A stretch of 36,300 nt of DNA from Chloroflexota bacterium (GTDB lineage: Bacteria; Chloroflexota; Dehalococcoidia; Lucifugimonadales; JACPCK01). Location of the stretch: positions 1-36,300 of the forward strand of contig JACPCK010000043.1 of the NCBI GenBank assembly GCA_016179845.1, written 5' to 3'. The notes under the pieces were generated by a model that was not told the origin of the DNA, did not search any database, and was given only the letters and a program-made list of their open reading frames with translations. Position numbers and translations under genes: made by a program. Shown one piece after another: positions 16,882 to 25,529 of the stretch (positions are counted from its first letter, which is position 1; every line of letters begins with the position of its first letter).

Positions 16882-16912
16882 CCTGCCCACGAAGGCCACG
16901 GCGTGGGACAGG
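16882..16912 (+). promoter_or_regulatory. Leader hairpin in the 5' UTR
   Basis: CCTG-CCCACG pairs with CGTGGG-CAGG with a single bulged A (16908) and a 10-base loop. It lies at or just after the inferred transcript start, about 55 bases before the start codon. It could protect the 5' end or act as a regulatory element. It is not a recognised riboswitch. Confidence 0.4.
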
Positions 16913-16968
16913 AGAGACGGATGGGAGGAAGGATCGGTTCCTAGGTATTTTTGGAAAGAGGAGGGTCA

Positions 16969-17217
16969 ATGGCTAAGTACCTGGACCACCACAAGGTAGT
17001 GCAGATGCCACCGCAGGCTGCCCAGAAGATGATCGGCGACATAAAGGCAGGACGAGCCGATAGCTCGGGGGTCAAGCCCCTCAACGCCTTTATCGCCAAG
17101 AACGAGATGTGGTGCCTTGCTGAGGCCCCTAACGTAGATACGATATGCAAGGCTCACGAGGCCTATGGACTCAAGCTGGGCAAGGGCGACGTAATGGAGG
17201 TCAACACCCTCGTGTAG
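16969..17217 (+). CDS. Small DUF4242/SCO4226-like protein
   Basis: An 82-aa protein starting MAKYLDHHKV behind GAGGAGGG. The pattern WCLAEAPNVDTICKAHEAYG followed by GDVMEVNTLV resembles the ferredoxin-like DUF4242 (SCO4226, nickel-binding) group. Two histidines (H8, H9), two cysteines and a further His could bind metal, but no binding role can be shown from sequence. It is monocistronic, with a promoter and leader upstream and a hairpin 25 bases downstream. Confidence 0.6.
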   Translation: MAKYLDHHKVVQMPPQAAQKMIGDIKAGRADSSGVKPLNAFIAKNEMWCLAEAPNVDTICKAHEAYGLKLGKGDVMEVNTLV

Positions 17218-17241
17218 GCGCCCGCAACAACCCAGGACTAA

Positions 17242-17259
17242 GGAGGCCCCGCGGCCTCC
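17242..17259 (+). terminator. Hairpin after the DUF4242-like gene
   Basis: GGAGGCC and GGCCTCC form a perfect 7-bp stem around loop CCGC, 24 bases past the stop. No clean T-run follows, only pyrimidine-rich sequence. It may be a weak or factor-assisted terminator. Confidence 0.4.
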
Positions 17260-17430
17260 CATGCGCCTTCCATCCGCCTTCTCTTTGAGCCAGTCCTTTC
17301 CTTGCCTGCCAGAGCCGCCAGGCGTAAAATCTGGTATGCTCGAAAAGACTGTGCGGCTATTTTATGCTCGGACATCTTCATCCTCAGAGCCTTCAATCCT
17401 TCTGGCCTTTGGCACCGGGTAGGTAAGGCC

Positions 17431-18417
17431 ATGTCAGCGGGGCCCCTGGAAAGTGGCGCTGGCACGAGGCCAGGTCGCTCCCTCGTCCTTGTTAGCTTTG
17501 CTACGGTAATTGCTCTTTTCGCCCTGGTGACTATGGGCGGCGTTGTACGAGTGACAGGTTCGGGCCTGGGCTGCCCCGACTGGCCCCTGTGCCACGGCAA
17601 GCTGATCCCTCCCCTGGATACACCTACACTCATTGAGTACTCTCATCGGCTGTTGGCCTCCGTGGCTGGCCTCCTTGTCCTGGCGACAGCCGTTCTGGCC
17701 TGGAGGTCCCACAGGCGGGAGCCCCGGGTCATGGCCCCAGCCACCCTGGCCCTGGTGCTCCTGGTAATACAGGTAGTAGTAGGCGGCTTGGCAGTCCTTG
17801 GGGAGCTGCCGCCGGAGACCGTGACCCTTCATCTTGCCCTGGCCGAGGCCCTATTGGCCTCCATTCTGGTCGTCTGGTTGGTGGCGTGGCGTTCAGCCTC
17901 TCTGACGACCGGGCGTTTGGTCATTGGTAGCAGACGGGAGCCCGACCGGATTTTGTACCTGGGCGCCCTCCTTTTTGGCTATATCCTGCTCCTTTCCGGC
18001 TCCTACGTAGTAGGCTCCGGCGCCACTACCGCCTGTGTTGACTGGCCCCTATGCCAGGGGTCCCTTCTCCCAGTGGGACGCCTGCCTCTTGTGCATGTGG
18101 CCCACCGCTTCTTTGCCGCCGCCTTCGGCGTACTCGTGGTAGTCACGGCGGTAACAGCCTGGCGACTTCGACCCGATCTAAGAGTGGCCGCCGCTTGCCT
18201 GGCAGCCCTTTTTGCCGGCCAGGTAGCCGTGGGGGCTGCCCTGGTGTGGCTGCGCTTCCCAGCGCCAGCCCAGGCCCTTCACCTGTCGGTGGCTACCGCA
18301 GTGTGGATGAATCTGGTGGCCTTGACTGTTCTGGCCTTCCTGACACCCGCCCGGAGAACACCTTCAGGCCGGGTTTCACCCAAGGCGATCCTGGAGCCGG
18401 GGAAAGCTAGTCGGTGA
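17431..18417 (+). CDS. ctaA: Heme A synthase
   Basis: COX15/CtaA-type integral membrane enzyme that oxidises the methyl group of heme O to make heme A for the terminal oxidase. Of 328 aa, eight helices can be drawn. Motifs are TGSGLGCPDWPLCHG after helix 1, EYSHRLLAS (heme His), HLALAEALL, then the second-half equivalents CVDWPLCQG, HVAHRFFAA and ALHLSVATA. Both halves keep their Cys pairs (C-DWPLC). The ATG at 17431, behind a TAGGTAAGG site, is chosen over a longer upstream frame with no signal. Its TGA overlaps the GTG of ctaB. Confidence 0.93.
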   Translation: MSAGPLESGAGTRPGRSLVLVSFATVIALFALVTMGGVVRVTGSGLGCPDWPLCHGKLIPPLDTPTLIEYSHRLLASVAGLLVLATAVLAWRSHRREPRVMAPATLALVLLVIQVVVGGLAVLGELPPETVTLHLALAEALLASILVVWLVAWRSASLTTGRLVIGSRREPDRILYLGALLFGYILLLSGSYVVGSGATTACVDWPLCQGSLLPVGRLPLVHVAHRFFAAAFGVLVVVTAVTAWRLRPDLRVAAACLAALFAGQVAVGAALVWLRFPAPAQALHLSVATAVWMNLVALTVLAFLTPARRTPSGRVSPKAILEPGKASR

Positions 18418-19295
18418 AGACATGCTACGGTGCCTTCGCCAAGGTCTCGGACTACGTGACTCTGACCAAGCCGAGGATCGTGCTTCTTCTGCTGGTAACG
18501 GCGCTGGCCGCCATGTTCCTGGCCGCCCAGAGCGTTCCCCCCCTGTCTCTCATGATCCTGGTCCTGGGGGCTGGGGCCCTGGCGGCAGGTGGGGCCAACG
18601 CCCTTAACCATTACCTGGACCGGGACATTGACCAACAGATGCACCGCACGCGCCACAGGCCAGTGCCGTCCAAGCGCATAGGGCCGCACAGTGCCCTCAT
18701 ATTTGGCATCCTGCTGAACCTTTTGGCCCTCCTCATTTTCTCCTTGTGGGTCAACCCCCTCAGCGGCGTCATTGCTGTGGGGGCTACCCTCTTCTACGTT
18801 CTGGTATACACCGTGTGGCTGAAGCGCTCCACGCCCCAGAACATCGTCATCGGAGGAGCCGCGGGCGCGGTGCCCCCCCTGGTGGGCTGGGCCGCGGTAA
18901 CTGGAGGGGTCTCTCTGCCGGCCCTCTACCTATTTGCCATCATCTTCTTCTGGACTCCACCCCATTTCTGGGCCCTGGCCCTGCTGCTCCGGGACGACTA
19001 CGCCCGGGCGGGCGTGCCCATGCTGCCCGTGGTCACAAGCCCGGAGGAGACCAGTCGGCAGATCTTTCTCTACACGTTGCTGCTGACTGCGGTCACCATT
19101 CTGTTTCACCTGACCGGCCGGACAGGCTGGATATACCTCACCTCAGCTCTGCTCCTGGGCGCCCTTTTCCTCGCTCTGGCCGGGTACCTGTTGCGTTCCA
19201 ACAGCGCCAGGGGAGCCCGTGCGGTGTTCTACTATTCGATGGTCTACCTGTCAGCTATTTTCGCCGCCCTGGTGGTCGATACTCTTGTTCCATGA
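18414..19295 (+). CDS. ctaB: Protoheme IX farnesyltransferase
   Basis: CtaB/COX10: adds a farnesyl group to heme B to give heme O, the step before CtaA. The 293-aa UbiA-family membrane protein has the first Asp-rich motif NHYLDRDIDQQMHRTRHRP and, after YTVWLKRSTPQNIVIGG, the second polar loop with the family's GAAGAVPPLVGW. It begins with GTG inside the last codons of ctaA (GTGA overlap), so translation is coupled. The GC-rich start has no clear Shine-Dalgarno of its own. Confidence 0.94.
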   Translation: MKTCYGAFAKVSDYVTLTKPRIVLLLLVTALAAMFLAAQSVPPLSLMILVLGAGALAAGGANALNHYLDRDIDQQMHRTRHRPVPSKRIGPHSALIFGILLNLLALLIFSLWVNPLSGVIAVGATLFYVLVYTVWLKRSTPQNIVIGGAAGAVPPLVGWAAVTGGVSLPALYLFAIIFFWTPPHFWALALLLRDDYARAGVPMLPVVTSPEETSRQIFLYTLLLTAVTILFHLTGRTGWIYLTSALLLGALFLALAGYLLRSNSARGARAVFYYSMVYLSAIFAALVVDTLVP

Positions 19296-19309
19296 CGATC
19301 CGAGGCCCC

Positions 19310-19337
19310 TTGACTCTTGGGGAAACCCTGTGATAAA
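19310..19337 (+). promoter_or_regulatory. Possible promoter of the cox operon
   Basis: TTGACT (19310-19315), a 16-base spacer and GATAAA (19332-19337) precede coxB by about 90 bases. The -35 is 5/6 and the -10 is 4/6. It would allow coxBACD to be transcribed apart from ctaAB. Confidence 0.4.
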
Positions 19338-19427
19338 TTGAGCGATCCGCTGATGAATTTGCATCAATCTGATGAAACTGCATTAAGGCCGGCGTGGCGC
19401 TCAAGAGTGTCCCCTTCTAAAGACCCC

Positions 19428-20477
19428 ATGAGTCACCAAAATGGGCGACGCTACCTATCTCTTCTGCTATTCCTCTTTCCTCTCCTTGCCCTGCTCCTAG
19501 CCTGTACGCCCTCTCATCCCCAGTCCACCTTCGATGCCCTGGGCGACGTGGCACAGAAGCAGCTACTCCTCTTCCGGGTAATATTTTGGGCCGCCGTCTT
19601 CGTCTTCGTCGTCGTGGAGGCCATCCTGCTCTATTCCGTCATCCGCTTTCGCCGTCGGCCCAACCAGGCCCACCCTGTGCCTATCCACGGCAACTCTCGG
19701 CTAGAATGGGCTTGGACCCTGGCCCCCGCCATTGTCCTGGCTGTGATCGCGGTGCCTACTGTGAGATACGTCTTTGAGACGGGCAATGTCCCGGAGAACG
19801 AGGCTCTCCGCATCAAGGTCATTGGTCACCAGTGGTGGTGGGAGTTCAGGTACCCTCAGGAGTACGGCAACGTAGTCACAGCCAACGAGCTACGCATACC
19901 GGTCGGGCAGGTGGTAGTCCTGACCCTGGAGTCCAAGGACGTTATCCATAGCTTCTGGATACCCAAGCTGGCAGGGAAGGTGGATCTGATCCCTAACCGC
20001 ACCAACATCATGTGGATCAGGGCTGAGAGCGAAGGCGAGTTCTACGGCCAGTGCGCCGAGTTCTGCGGCATAGCTCACGCCAAGATGCGCTTCCGGGTCA
20101 AGGCCGAGGCTAGCGAAAGCTTCGAGGCCTGGGTCAAGGCCATGAAAGCACCCCCCCCTCCGCCCGGAAGCGACGCTGAAGCTGAGGGGGCCAGGCTTTT
20201 CACCCAGAAGGGCTGCATCGCCTGCCACAAGATCGAGGGCACCGCGGCGGTAGGCATCCTGGGGCCGAACCTCACCCTATTTGCCTCGCGCTCAACGGTG
20301 GGCGCTGGCATCCTGGATAACACCGAGTACAACGTAGCCCGCTGGCTGCGGGACCCGGATGAGGTGAAGCGAGGCAACCTTATGGCGGCCCTGGCGCCTT
20401 TCTACAGGGACCCTACAATGAGGCTGAAAGAAGGAGAGATTGAGGCCCTGGTGGCCTACCTTCACAGCCTCCAGTAA
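19428..20477 (+). CDS. coxB: Cytochrome c oxidase subunit II with fused cytochrome c (caa3 type)
   Basis: CuA-bearing electron entry subunit. From the ATG at 19428 the 349-aa protein has a lipoprotein signal (ALLLAC, C26), two helices (about 48-72 and 96-115) and the cupredoxin domain with CuA ligands H174, C209, C213, H217 and M220 (GQCAEFCGIAHAKM). After a proline-rich linker comes a cytochrome c domain with CIACH (263-267) and a likely Met ligand further on. The fusion marks a caa3-type enzyme that takes electrons from a soluble or membrane c-type donor. Earlier in-frame ATGs exist (19353), but the lipoprotein signal favours 19428. Confidence 0.92.
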   Translation: MSHQNGRRYLSLLLFLFPLLALLLACTPSHPQSTFDALGDVAQKQLLLFRVIFWAAVFVFVVVEAILLYSVIRFRRRPNQAHPVPIHGNSRLEWAWTLAPAIVLAVIAVPTVRYVFETGNVPENEALRIKVIGHQWWWEFRYPQEYGNVVTANELRIPVGQVVVLTLESKDVIHSFWIPKLAGKVDLIPNRTNIMWIRAESEGEFYGQCAEFCGIAHAKMRFRVKAEASESFEAWVKAMKAPPPPPGSDAEAEGARLFTQKGCIACHKIEGTAAVGILGPNLTLFASRSTVGAGILDNTEYNVARWLRDPDEVKRGNLMAALAPFYRDPTMRLKEGEIEALVAYLHSLQ

Positions 20478-20550
20478 GGTGAGATATGGTGAACAGCGAA
20501 AAGAGAGCTTCAAGTAGCCCAAGGATGAACGGGAAGACCGGAGGAGCAGA

Positions 20551-22476
20551 ATGGCCGCGCTAACCGTGCCGGGCGTCCTGAGAAGGCCTGCCAGCTACAC
20601 CGGCCTGTGGAGCTGGGTCACCACGGTGGACCACAAGAGGATCGGTGTGCTCTACGGCGTCACCGCCTTCATCTACCTGCTCCTCGGAGGGACTGAGGCC
20701 TTCCTCATGCGCCTCCAACTGGCCCGGCCGGACCAAAGCCTGGTGAGCCCTGAGGCCTTCAACCAGCTCTTCACCATGCATGGCACTACTATGGTTTTCC
20801 TCGTAGTCATGCCTCTCGGCGCAGCCTTCTTCAACTTCATGATCCCTCTAATGATTGGCGCCCGCGACGTGGCCTTCCCGCGCCTCAACGCCTTCAGCTA
20901 CTGGTGTTTCCTCGGCGGCAGCCTTCTCCTGAACTCTAGCTGGTTCCTCGGTGGGGCGCCCAACGCCGGCTGGTTTAGCTATGCCAACCTCACGTCCAAG
21001 GCCTTCAACCCGGGCCACGGTATCGACTTTTGGATCCTGGGCCTAATGGTCCTGGGCGTGGCCTCCATGGCTGCGGCCTTCAATTTCATCGTCACCATCG
21101 TCAACATGCGGGCTCCGGGGATGACCCTCATGCGGATGCCCGTGTTCGTCTGGATGACCCTGGTGACATCCTTCCTCATGATTCTGGCCTTCCCCGTCAT
21201 CACCGTCGCCCTCATTGAGCTTATGTTTGACCGGATGTTCGGGACCAACTTCTTCAACCCGGCGGCCGGCGGCCAGCCCATTCTCTGGCAGCACCTCTTC
21301 TGGCTATTCGGCCATCCAGAGGTGTATATCCTTATCCTTCCCGCCATGGGGATCGTTTCTGAGATCCTGCCCACCTTCTCCGGCAAGCCCCTCTTCGGCT
21401 ATCCGGTGGTGGTCTTCTCCGGCATCGCCATCGGATTCCTGGGCTGGGCCGTCTGGAGCCATCACATGTTCACCGTGGGCCTAGGCCCGGTAGCCAACTC
21501 CGTATTTGCCCTGACCACCATGACCATTGCCGTTCCCACTGGGGTCAAGATCTTCAACTGGATAGGGACTCTGTGGGGAGGCTCCGTCCGATTGACGACG
21601 CCCATGCTCTTTGCCATCGGCTTCATAGCCATGTTCATCATAGGCGGCCTCAGCGGCGTCATGCACGCTGCGGCACCCTCCGATGCCCAGCAGCAGGACA
21701 CCTACTTCGTGGTGGCCCATATCCACTATGTTCTTTTCGGAGGCGCCATATTCGCCCTCTTCGGAGGCATCTACTACTGGTTCCCCAAGGTCACGGGGCA
21801 CCTTCTTGGCGAGGGACTGGGCAAGCTGAACTTCTGGCTCATGATTATCGGGATGAACACGGCCTTTTTCCCCATGCATTTCCTGGGCCTCGACGGCATG
21901 CCCAGGCGGATATACACCTACTCTGGTGAAATGGGCTGGGGCCTGTGGAACTTCGTTTCCACCGTAGGGGTGGGCATCGTCATCCTGGGGGTCCTGGTCT
22001 TTCTGTGGAACTTCTTCTCCAGCCTGCGCCGCGGCCGGCCTTCTGGCGGCGATCCGTGGGACGGCCGCACCCTGGAGTGGTCTATGCCGTCGCCACCACC
22101 TCTCTATAACTTCGCTGCCATTCCCAGGGTTAACAGCCGGGACGCCTACTGGGAGCAGAAGCGTGGTGAGGTTGGCGATCCGCCGACGAACTCCCCACGG
22201 AGCAATTCCCACAACGAACACAGCAGCAACGGCCCCATAGGAAGAAGGCCCCAGGGCAGCTACTCTGACGTTGCGGAGGCAGCCCGCCTGAGCATCCACC
22301 TGCCAGGCCTTTCCTATTTCCCGATACTGGTGGCCATCGGCCTGACCCTGGCCGGATTCGGCCTCATATACAATCTTGGCCTGCTCTTCGCTGGCGCCGC
22401 CCTCGCAGTCCTGAGCATCTACGGCTGGGCTTTGGAGCCTGTCTCAGATCCGGCTGGGCACCCACTGGGCCACTAG
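20551..22476 (+). CDS. coxA: Cytochrome c oxidase subunit I
   Basis: Catalytic heme-copper subunit that reduces O2 and pumps protons. The 641-aa protein keeps the heme a His region (MHGTTMVF), the CuB His with its cross-linked Tyr and the A1-type glutamate (FGHPEVYILILP), SHHMFTVG, and the final HIHYVLFGG pair of heme ligands. Beyond the usual twelve helices there is a polar linker (about 520-590) and two more helices (about 593-632), an extension seen in several caa3 enzymes. RBS GGAGGAG precedes the ATG. It is followed by coxC after 10 bases. Confidence 0.96.
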   Translation: MAALTVPGVLRRPASYTGLWSWVTTVDHKRIGVLYGVTAFIYLLLGGTEAFLMRLQLARPDQSLVSPEAFNQLFTMHGTTMVFLVVMPLGAAFFNFMIPLMIGARDVAFPRLNAFSYWCFLGGSLLLNSSWFLGGAPNAGWFSYANLTSKAFNPGHGIDFWILGLMVLGVASMAAAFNFIVTIVNMRAPGMTLMRMPVFVWMTLVTSFLMILAFPVITVALIELMFDRMFGTNFFNPAAGGQPILWQHLFWLFGHPEVYILILPAMGIVSEILPTFSGKPLFGYPVVVFSGIAIGFLGWAVWSHHMFTVGLGPVANSVFALTTMTIAVPTGVKIFNWIGTLWGGSVRLTTPMLFAIGFIAMFIIGGLSGVMHAAAPSDAQQQDTYFVVAHIHYVLFGGAIFALFGGIYYWFPKVTGHLLGEGLGKLNFWLMIIGMNTAFFPMHFLGLDGMPRRIYTYSGEMGWGLWNFVSTVGVGIVILGVLVFLWNFFSSLRRGRPSGGDPWDGRTLEWSMPSPPPLYNFAAIPRVNSRDAYWEQKRGEVGDPPTNSPRSNSHNEHSSNGPIGRRPQGSYSDVAEAARLSIHLPGLSYFPILVAIGLTLAGFGLIYNLGLLFAGAALAVLSIYGWALEPVSDPAGHPLGH

Positions 22477-22486
22477 GAGACAGTAA

Positions 22487-23095
22487 GTGGAGCACGCACC
22501 CGCCACAGGTCACGTTGCCATAGAGGAGACCACCACCGGTCTCAGCCACCGGAAGCTCCTTATCTGGGCCTTCCTGGCGTCCGAGTGCATGTTCTTCGGC
22601 TCCCTCATAGCCACCCTGCTGGTGTACCACGGCAAGAGCCTGTCCGGTCCGGGCCCCAAGGAGATCCTCGACATTCCCGTCACCTCGGTGAGCACCTTCG
22701 TCCTCCTTCTGAGCAGCTTGATGATGGTGATGGCCTACTCCGCCATCACCCGCGGGAGAGTGAAGGCTTTCCGCATCTGGATCATGTGCACGGCCATCCT
22801 GGGAGCCACCTTCCTGGGATTCCAGGCCTTTGAGTTCCGCCACTTCGCCCTGGAAGGCCTGACTCCCCGCACCAACCTCTTCGGCTCTACCTTCTTCACC
22901 CTCACCGGCTTTCACGGTGCCCACGTTACAGTGGGGGTCATCTGGCTCCTCTCCCTCTTCGGGTACTCCTTCCGAGGTGACCTGACGCGGGAGAGCGGCC
23001 TCAGCGTGGACCTGGCCGCGCTGTACTGGCACTTTGTGGATATAGTTTGGATTGTCATCTTCACCGTTGTCTATCTCATTGGAGTAGCCCTCTGA
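22487..23095 (+). CDS. coxC: Cytochrome c oxidase subunit III
   Basis: Five-helix form of subunit III, 202 aa, normal for bacterial caa3 enzymes. It has LSHRKLLIWAFLASECMFF near the start, the conserved FHGAHVTVG and the terminal ALYWHFVDIVWIVIF motif. Starts with GTG behind AGGAGACAG, 10 bases after coxA. It stabilises subunit I and its proton uptake. The stop is 11 bases before coxD. Confidence 0.94.
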   Translation: MEHAPATGHVAIEETTTGLSHRKLLIWAFLASECMFFGSLIATLLVYHGKSLSGPGPKEILDIPVTSVSTFVLLLSSLMMVMAYSAITRGRVKAFRIWIMCTAILGATFLGFQAFEFRHFALEGLTPRTNLFGSTFFTLTGFHGAHVTVGVIWLLSLFGYSFRGDLTRESGLSVDLAALYWHFVDIVWIVIFTVVYLIGVAL

Positions 23096-23106
23096 GGAGG
23101 AGCACT

Positions 23107-23409
23107 GTGAGCCTGCACAGCCAGCCACCGGAGCACGCCCACCCGACACCCTTGACCTACGCCAAAGTAGCGATAGTGCTGGCCCTTGTGACCGCAGTTG
23201 AGGTCGCAATATTCTATATGGAGTCCTTGCGGCCTATCTTTCTCCCGGCCTTTATCGTTCTTTCGGCTGTTAAGTTCACCCTGGTGGCCATGTTCTACAT
23301 GCACCTGAGGTTCGACAGCCGCCTCTTCTCGGGCCTGTTTGTCGGCGGGCTCCTCCTGGCCGCTTCAGTCATCATCGCCCTTCTGGCGCTCTTTCAGATC
23401 ATCGTCTAG
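23107..23409 (+). CDS. coxD: Cytochrome c oxidase subunit IV (prokaryotic type)
   Basis: A 100-aa protein with three helices (about 18-39, 42-65 and 72-98). It carries FTLVAMFYMHLRFDSRLF, typical for the small prokaryotic subunit IV of caa3 oxidases. Starts with GTG behind GGAGGAG, 11 bases after coxC; an upstream extension in frame lies wholly inside coxC and is not used. Confidence 0.88.
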   Translation: MSLHSQPPEHAHPTPLTYAKVAIVLALVTAVEVAIFYMESLRPIFLPAFIVLSAVKFTLVAMFYMHLRFDSRLFSGLFVGGLLLAASVIIALLALFQIIV

Positions 23410-23430
23410 CAGAAGGACCTTCAGGCTAGA

Positions 23431-23448
23431 CCCCCTAAAGTAAGGGGG
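23431..23448 (+). terminator. Hairpin between coxD and ctaG
   Basis: CCCCCT and AGGGGG form a 6-bp stem with loop AAAGTA, 21 bases after coxD, followed by a moderately T-rich stretch (TATTATTTCTT) after seven other bases. It may reduce transcription into ctaG. Confidence 0.35.
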
Positions 23449-23503
23449 ACATGGTATTATTTCTTGCCAGACCCTTCCCAGGCTGAAAGGCAGAGAAAGA
23501 CAC

Positions 23504-24412
23504 GTGTTCCTGTCACCGTTGCAGCACGGGGAAACTCCCGATGGCCTGAGCATGGGCCTGTTCCTTGGCCAGTGGAGCCGGGATCCATTCGTCCTGCTCG
23601 CCCTGGCTCTCTTGGTGGCCGCCTTCGCGGCCGGCCTGTGGCGCCTCCGCGGCCGCACGCGCCCGGCCCACAGGCCAGTGCGCGAGGGCTACCTGCTCGC
23701 CGCCTTCGCTACCCTCATCCTGGCCCTGGTCTCGCCCATAGACTCCTATGCCGACGACCTATTCTCTATCCACATGGCCCAGCACATGCTTCTCATGATG
23801 GTTGCCGCGCCTCTGCTGCTCCTGGCCAGCCCCATGCCGGCGTTCCTGTGGGGCCTACCGCGTGCCTGGCGCTATGCACTCGGCCGCCTCCTCACCAGGC
23901 GAGGGAGCCTGCGCCGCCTCCTGGGCTTCCTCACCCAACCCCAAGTGGCCTGGCTTACCTTTGCCCTGGTCACCTGGGCATGGCACATCCCTGACGCCTA
24001 CGACGCTGCTTTGCGTATCAGGCCCGTCCACTATCTTCAGCACCTCACTATGTTCAGCGCTGCCGCCCTGTTCTGGTGGCCTATCATTGGGCCTGCGCCC
24101 TTCCGTTCCCGCCTCTCCTACCCCATGCGGTGGGCCTACCTGCTCCTGGCCACCGTCCAGACCATCCCCCTGGGCATTATGCTCACCTTCTCCAACGCCC
24201 TGTGGTTCCCTTCCTACGGCGCCAGCACAGCGGCCCTGGGGATCGACCCCATCGCGGACCAGCATCTGGGCGGCATTATCATGTGGGTAGGCGGAAAGAT
24301 GATGTACCTCATAGCCCTCGCCGTCCTCTTCTTCGCCTGGTTCCAGCAGGAAGAGCGCCAGCAGCAGAAAGCCGCTTCGCAGCAGAAGCTAAGCCGAGCA
24401 CCCCGTCCCTAG
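23504..24412 (+). CDS. ctaG: Cytochrome c oxidase assembly factor, CtaG family
   Basis: Membrane protein of the caa3_CtaG family (Bacillus CtaG type), needed for formation of active caa3 oxidase, probably in copper delivery. Of 302 aa there are about seven helices. The family histidines are in IHMAQHMLLMM, WAWHIPDAYD, HYLQHLTMF and ADQHLGGIIMW. The C-terminus is a charged Gln-rich tail. The GTG at 23504 is the first usable start; MGLFLGQW further in is an alternative. It closes the oxidase cluster and is convergent with the next minus-strand genes. Confidence 0.87.
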   Translation: MFLSPLQHGETPDGLSMGLFLGQWSRDPFVLLALALLVAAFAAGLWRLRGRTRPAHRPVREGYLLAAFATLILALVSPIDSYADDLFSIHMAQHMLLMMVAAPLLLLASPMPAFLWGLPRAWRYALGRLLTRRGSLRRLLGFLTQPQVAWLTFALVTWAWHIPDAYDAALRIRPVHYLQHLTMFSAAALFWWPIIGPAPFRSRLSYPMRWAYLLLATVQTIPLGIMLTFSNALWFPSYGASTAALGIDPIADQHLGGIIMWVGGKMMYLIALAVLFFAWFQQEERQQQKAASQQKLSRAPRP

Positions 24413-24439
24413 CGAGGGGCCTTCAACGACCACGGACCA

Positions 24440-24727
24440 TCAAGCGGTAGAGAAGCGCCGCTTTAAGTAGGGGCGGGCATAGTGGCCTGCCCAGGCCCTC
24501 ATGATCTCCTCATGCCTGGGTGAGTGCTCCCAGGCCCTCGAGTGCTCCCGGCTCTCCCACTCGCTGAGGATGACCCACTCATCGCCTTGGCTGACAGGCC
24601 TCAGGATTTCGGACCACGTGAACCCCGGCTGCTGCCGGGCAAGCCTATCCAGCTCCGCCAGGTCCTGCTCAAACCTGGAATTGGCTTCCACCTTGATGAA
24701 CAGCTTGAGGTACACCAGCACAGCCAT
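24440..24727 (-). CDS. Antibiotic biosynthesis monooxygenase (ABM) domain protein
   Basis: A 95-aa single ABM-domain protein, a dimeric alpha-beta barrel family that includes heme-degrading and quinol monooxygenases. LYLKLFIKVEANSRFE-like beginning, QQPGFTWSEIL, then EWVILSEWESREH and a C-terminal helix. The fold is recognisable, the substrate is not. It follows the SDR by 10 bases on the same strand and is probably co-transcribed. Confidence 0.75.
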   Translation of the reverse strand: MAVLVYLKLFIKVEANSRFEQDLAELDRLARQQPGFTWSEILRPVSQGDEWVILSEWESREHSRAWEHSPRHEEIMRAWAGHYARPYLKRRFSTA

Positions 24728-24737
24728 GATTCCCTCC

Positions 24738-25529
24738 CTAGGTTAGGGTCATGCCACCGTCCAGGTAGACAACGGCTCCCGTCAAGTAGTTGGAGGCGTC
24801 CGAGGCCATGTACAGTGCTAGCAAGCCTACCTCCCGCGTCTCCCCCGAACGGCCCAGAGGGGCCAGGCTCCTCGCCCTCTCCCTGGCCCGCTCCATCTGC
24901 TCCGGCGTGCTCGTCTCAGGATCAGGAAAAAAACCCGGAGCAATGGCATTCACGGTAACGCCAAATGGGGCCCACTCCAGGGCCAGTGCCCTGGTGAACT
25001 GGGCCAGGCCTGCCTTGGCGGCTGCATAGCCCGTCTGGCCTACAAATACCTTGGCCGAGGCGAAGGAGGAGATGTTGATCACCTTGCCGCGTCTCCTGGA
25101 CAGCATGTGGGGCCCCACGGCACGGCAGCCGAGAAAGGCCTGGGTCAGGTTTACATCGAGCACGTAGCGCCACTCCTCATCAGTTATGGGCAGGCCGCCC
25201 TGGGAGCCCGGCAGGGGCACCACGGGCTTGGTTACCGAGTCCCCTACGTTGTTTATGAAAACGTCGATGCGGCCCCACAGCTCAAGGCCCCTTTGCACGG
25301 TTCGGTCCATGTCCGCGGCCTTGGTGGCGTCGGCCACCAGGGTCTCGATTGGGTGGCCCCGCACGGCCATCTCCGATGCGAGAGGGCCGAGATAGCGGTC
25401 TGTAAGGGCTGTAGCCAGCACCCTGGCCCCAGCCTCCGCCAGGACACTTACAATGCCCTTGCCGATACCCCGGGCGGCTCCCGTCACGATGACTGTCCGT
25501 CCCTCGATGTCAAACTCCTTGGGTGCCAT
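24738..25529 (-). CDS. Short-chain dehydrogenase/reductase
   Basis: A 263-aa classical SDR. It has the NAD(P)-binding TGAARGIGKG, the NNVG motif (about 90), the catalytic Ser in INISSFASAK and Y-x3-K in TGYAAAKAG, and PG-FF after the catalytic segment. The C-terminal YLTGAVVYLDGG is the classic ending of the fatty-acid/3-oxoacyl reductase group. Substrate is unknown. A 52-base piece of this gene is found again at 25964-26015. Confidence 0.9.
   Translation of the reverse strand: MAPKEFDIEGRTVIVTGAARGIGKGIVSVLAEAGARVLATALTDRYLGPLASEMAVRGHPIETLVADATKAADMDRTVQRGLELWGRIDVFINNVGDSVTKPVVPLPGSQGGLPITDEEWRYVLDVNLTQAFLGCRAVGPHMLSRRRGKVINISSFASAKVFVGQTGYAAAKAGLAQFTRALALEWAPFGVTVNAIAPGFFPDPETSTPEQMERARERARSLAPLGRSGETREVGLLALYMASDASNYLTGAVVYLDGGMTLT

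Noticed and set aside
20486-20563. 25-codon leader peptide before coxA (MVNSEKRASS...)
   Set aside because: It overlaps the coxA start, but has no repeated or regulatory codons and no nearby attenuator hairpin. Insufficient support.
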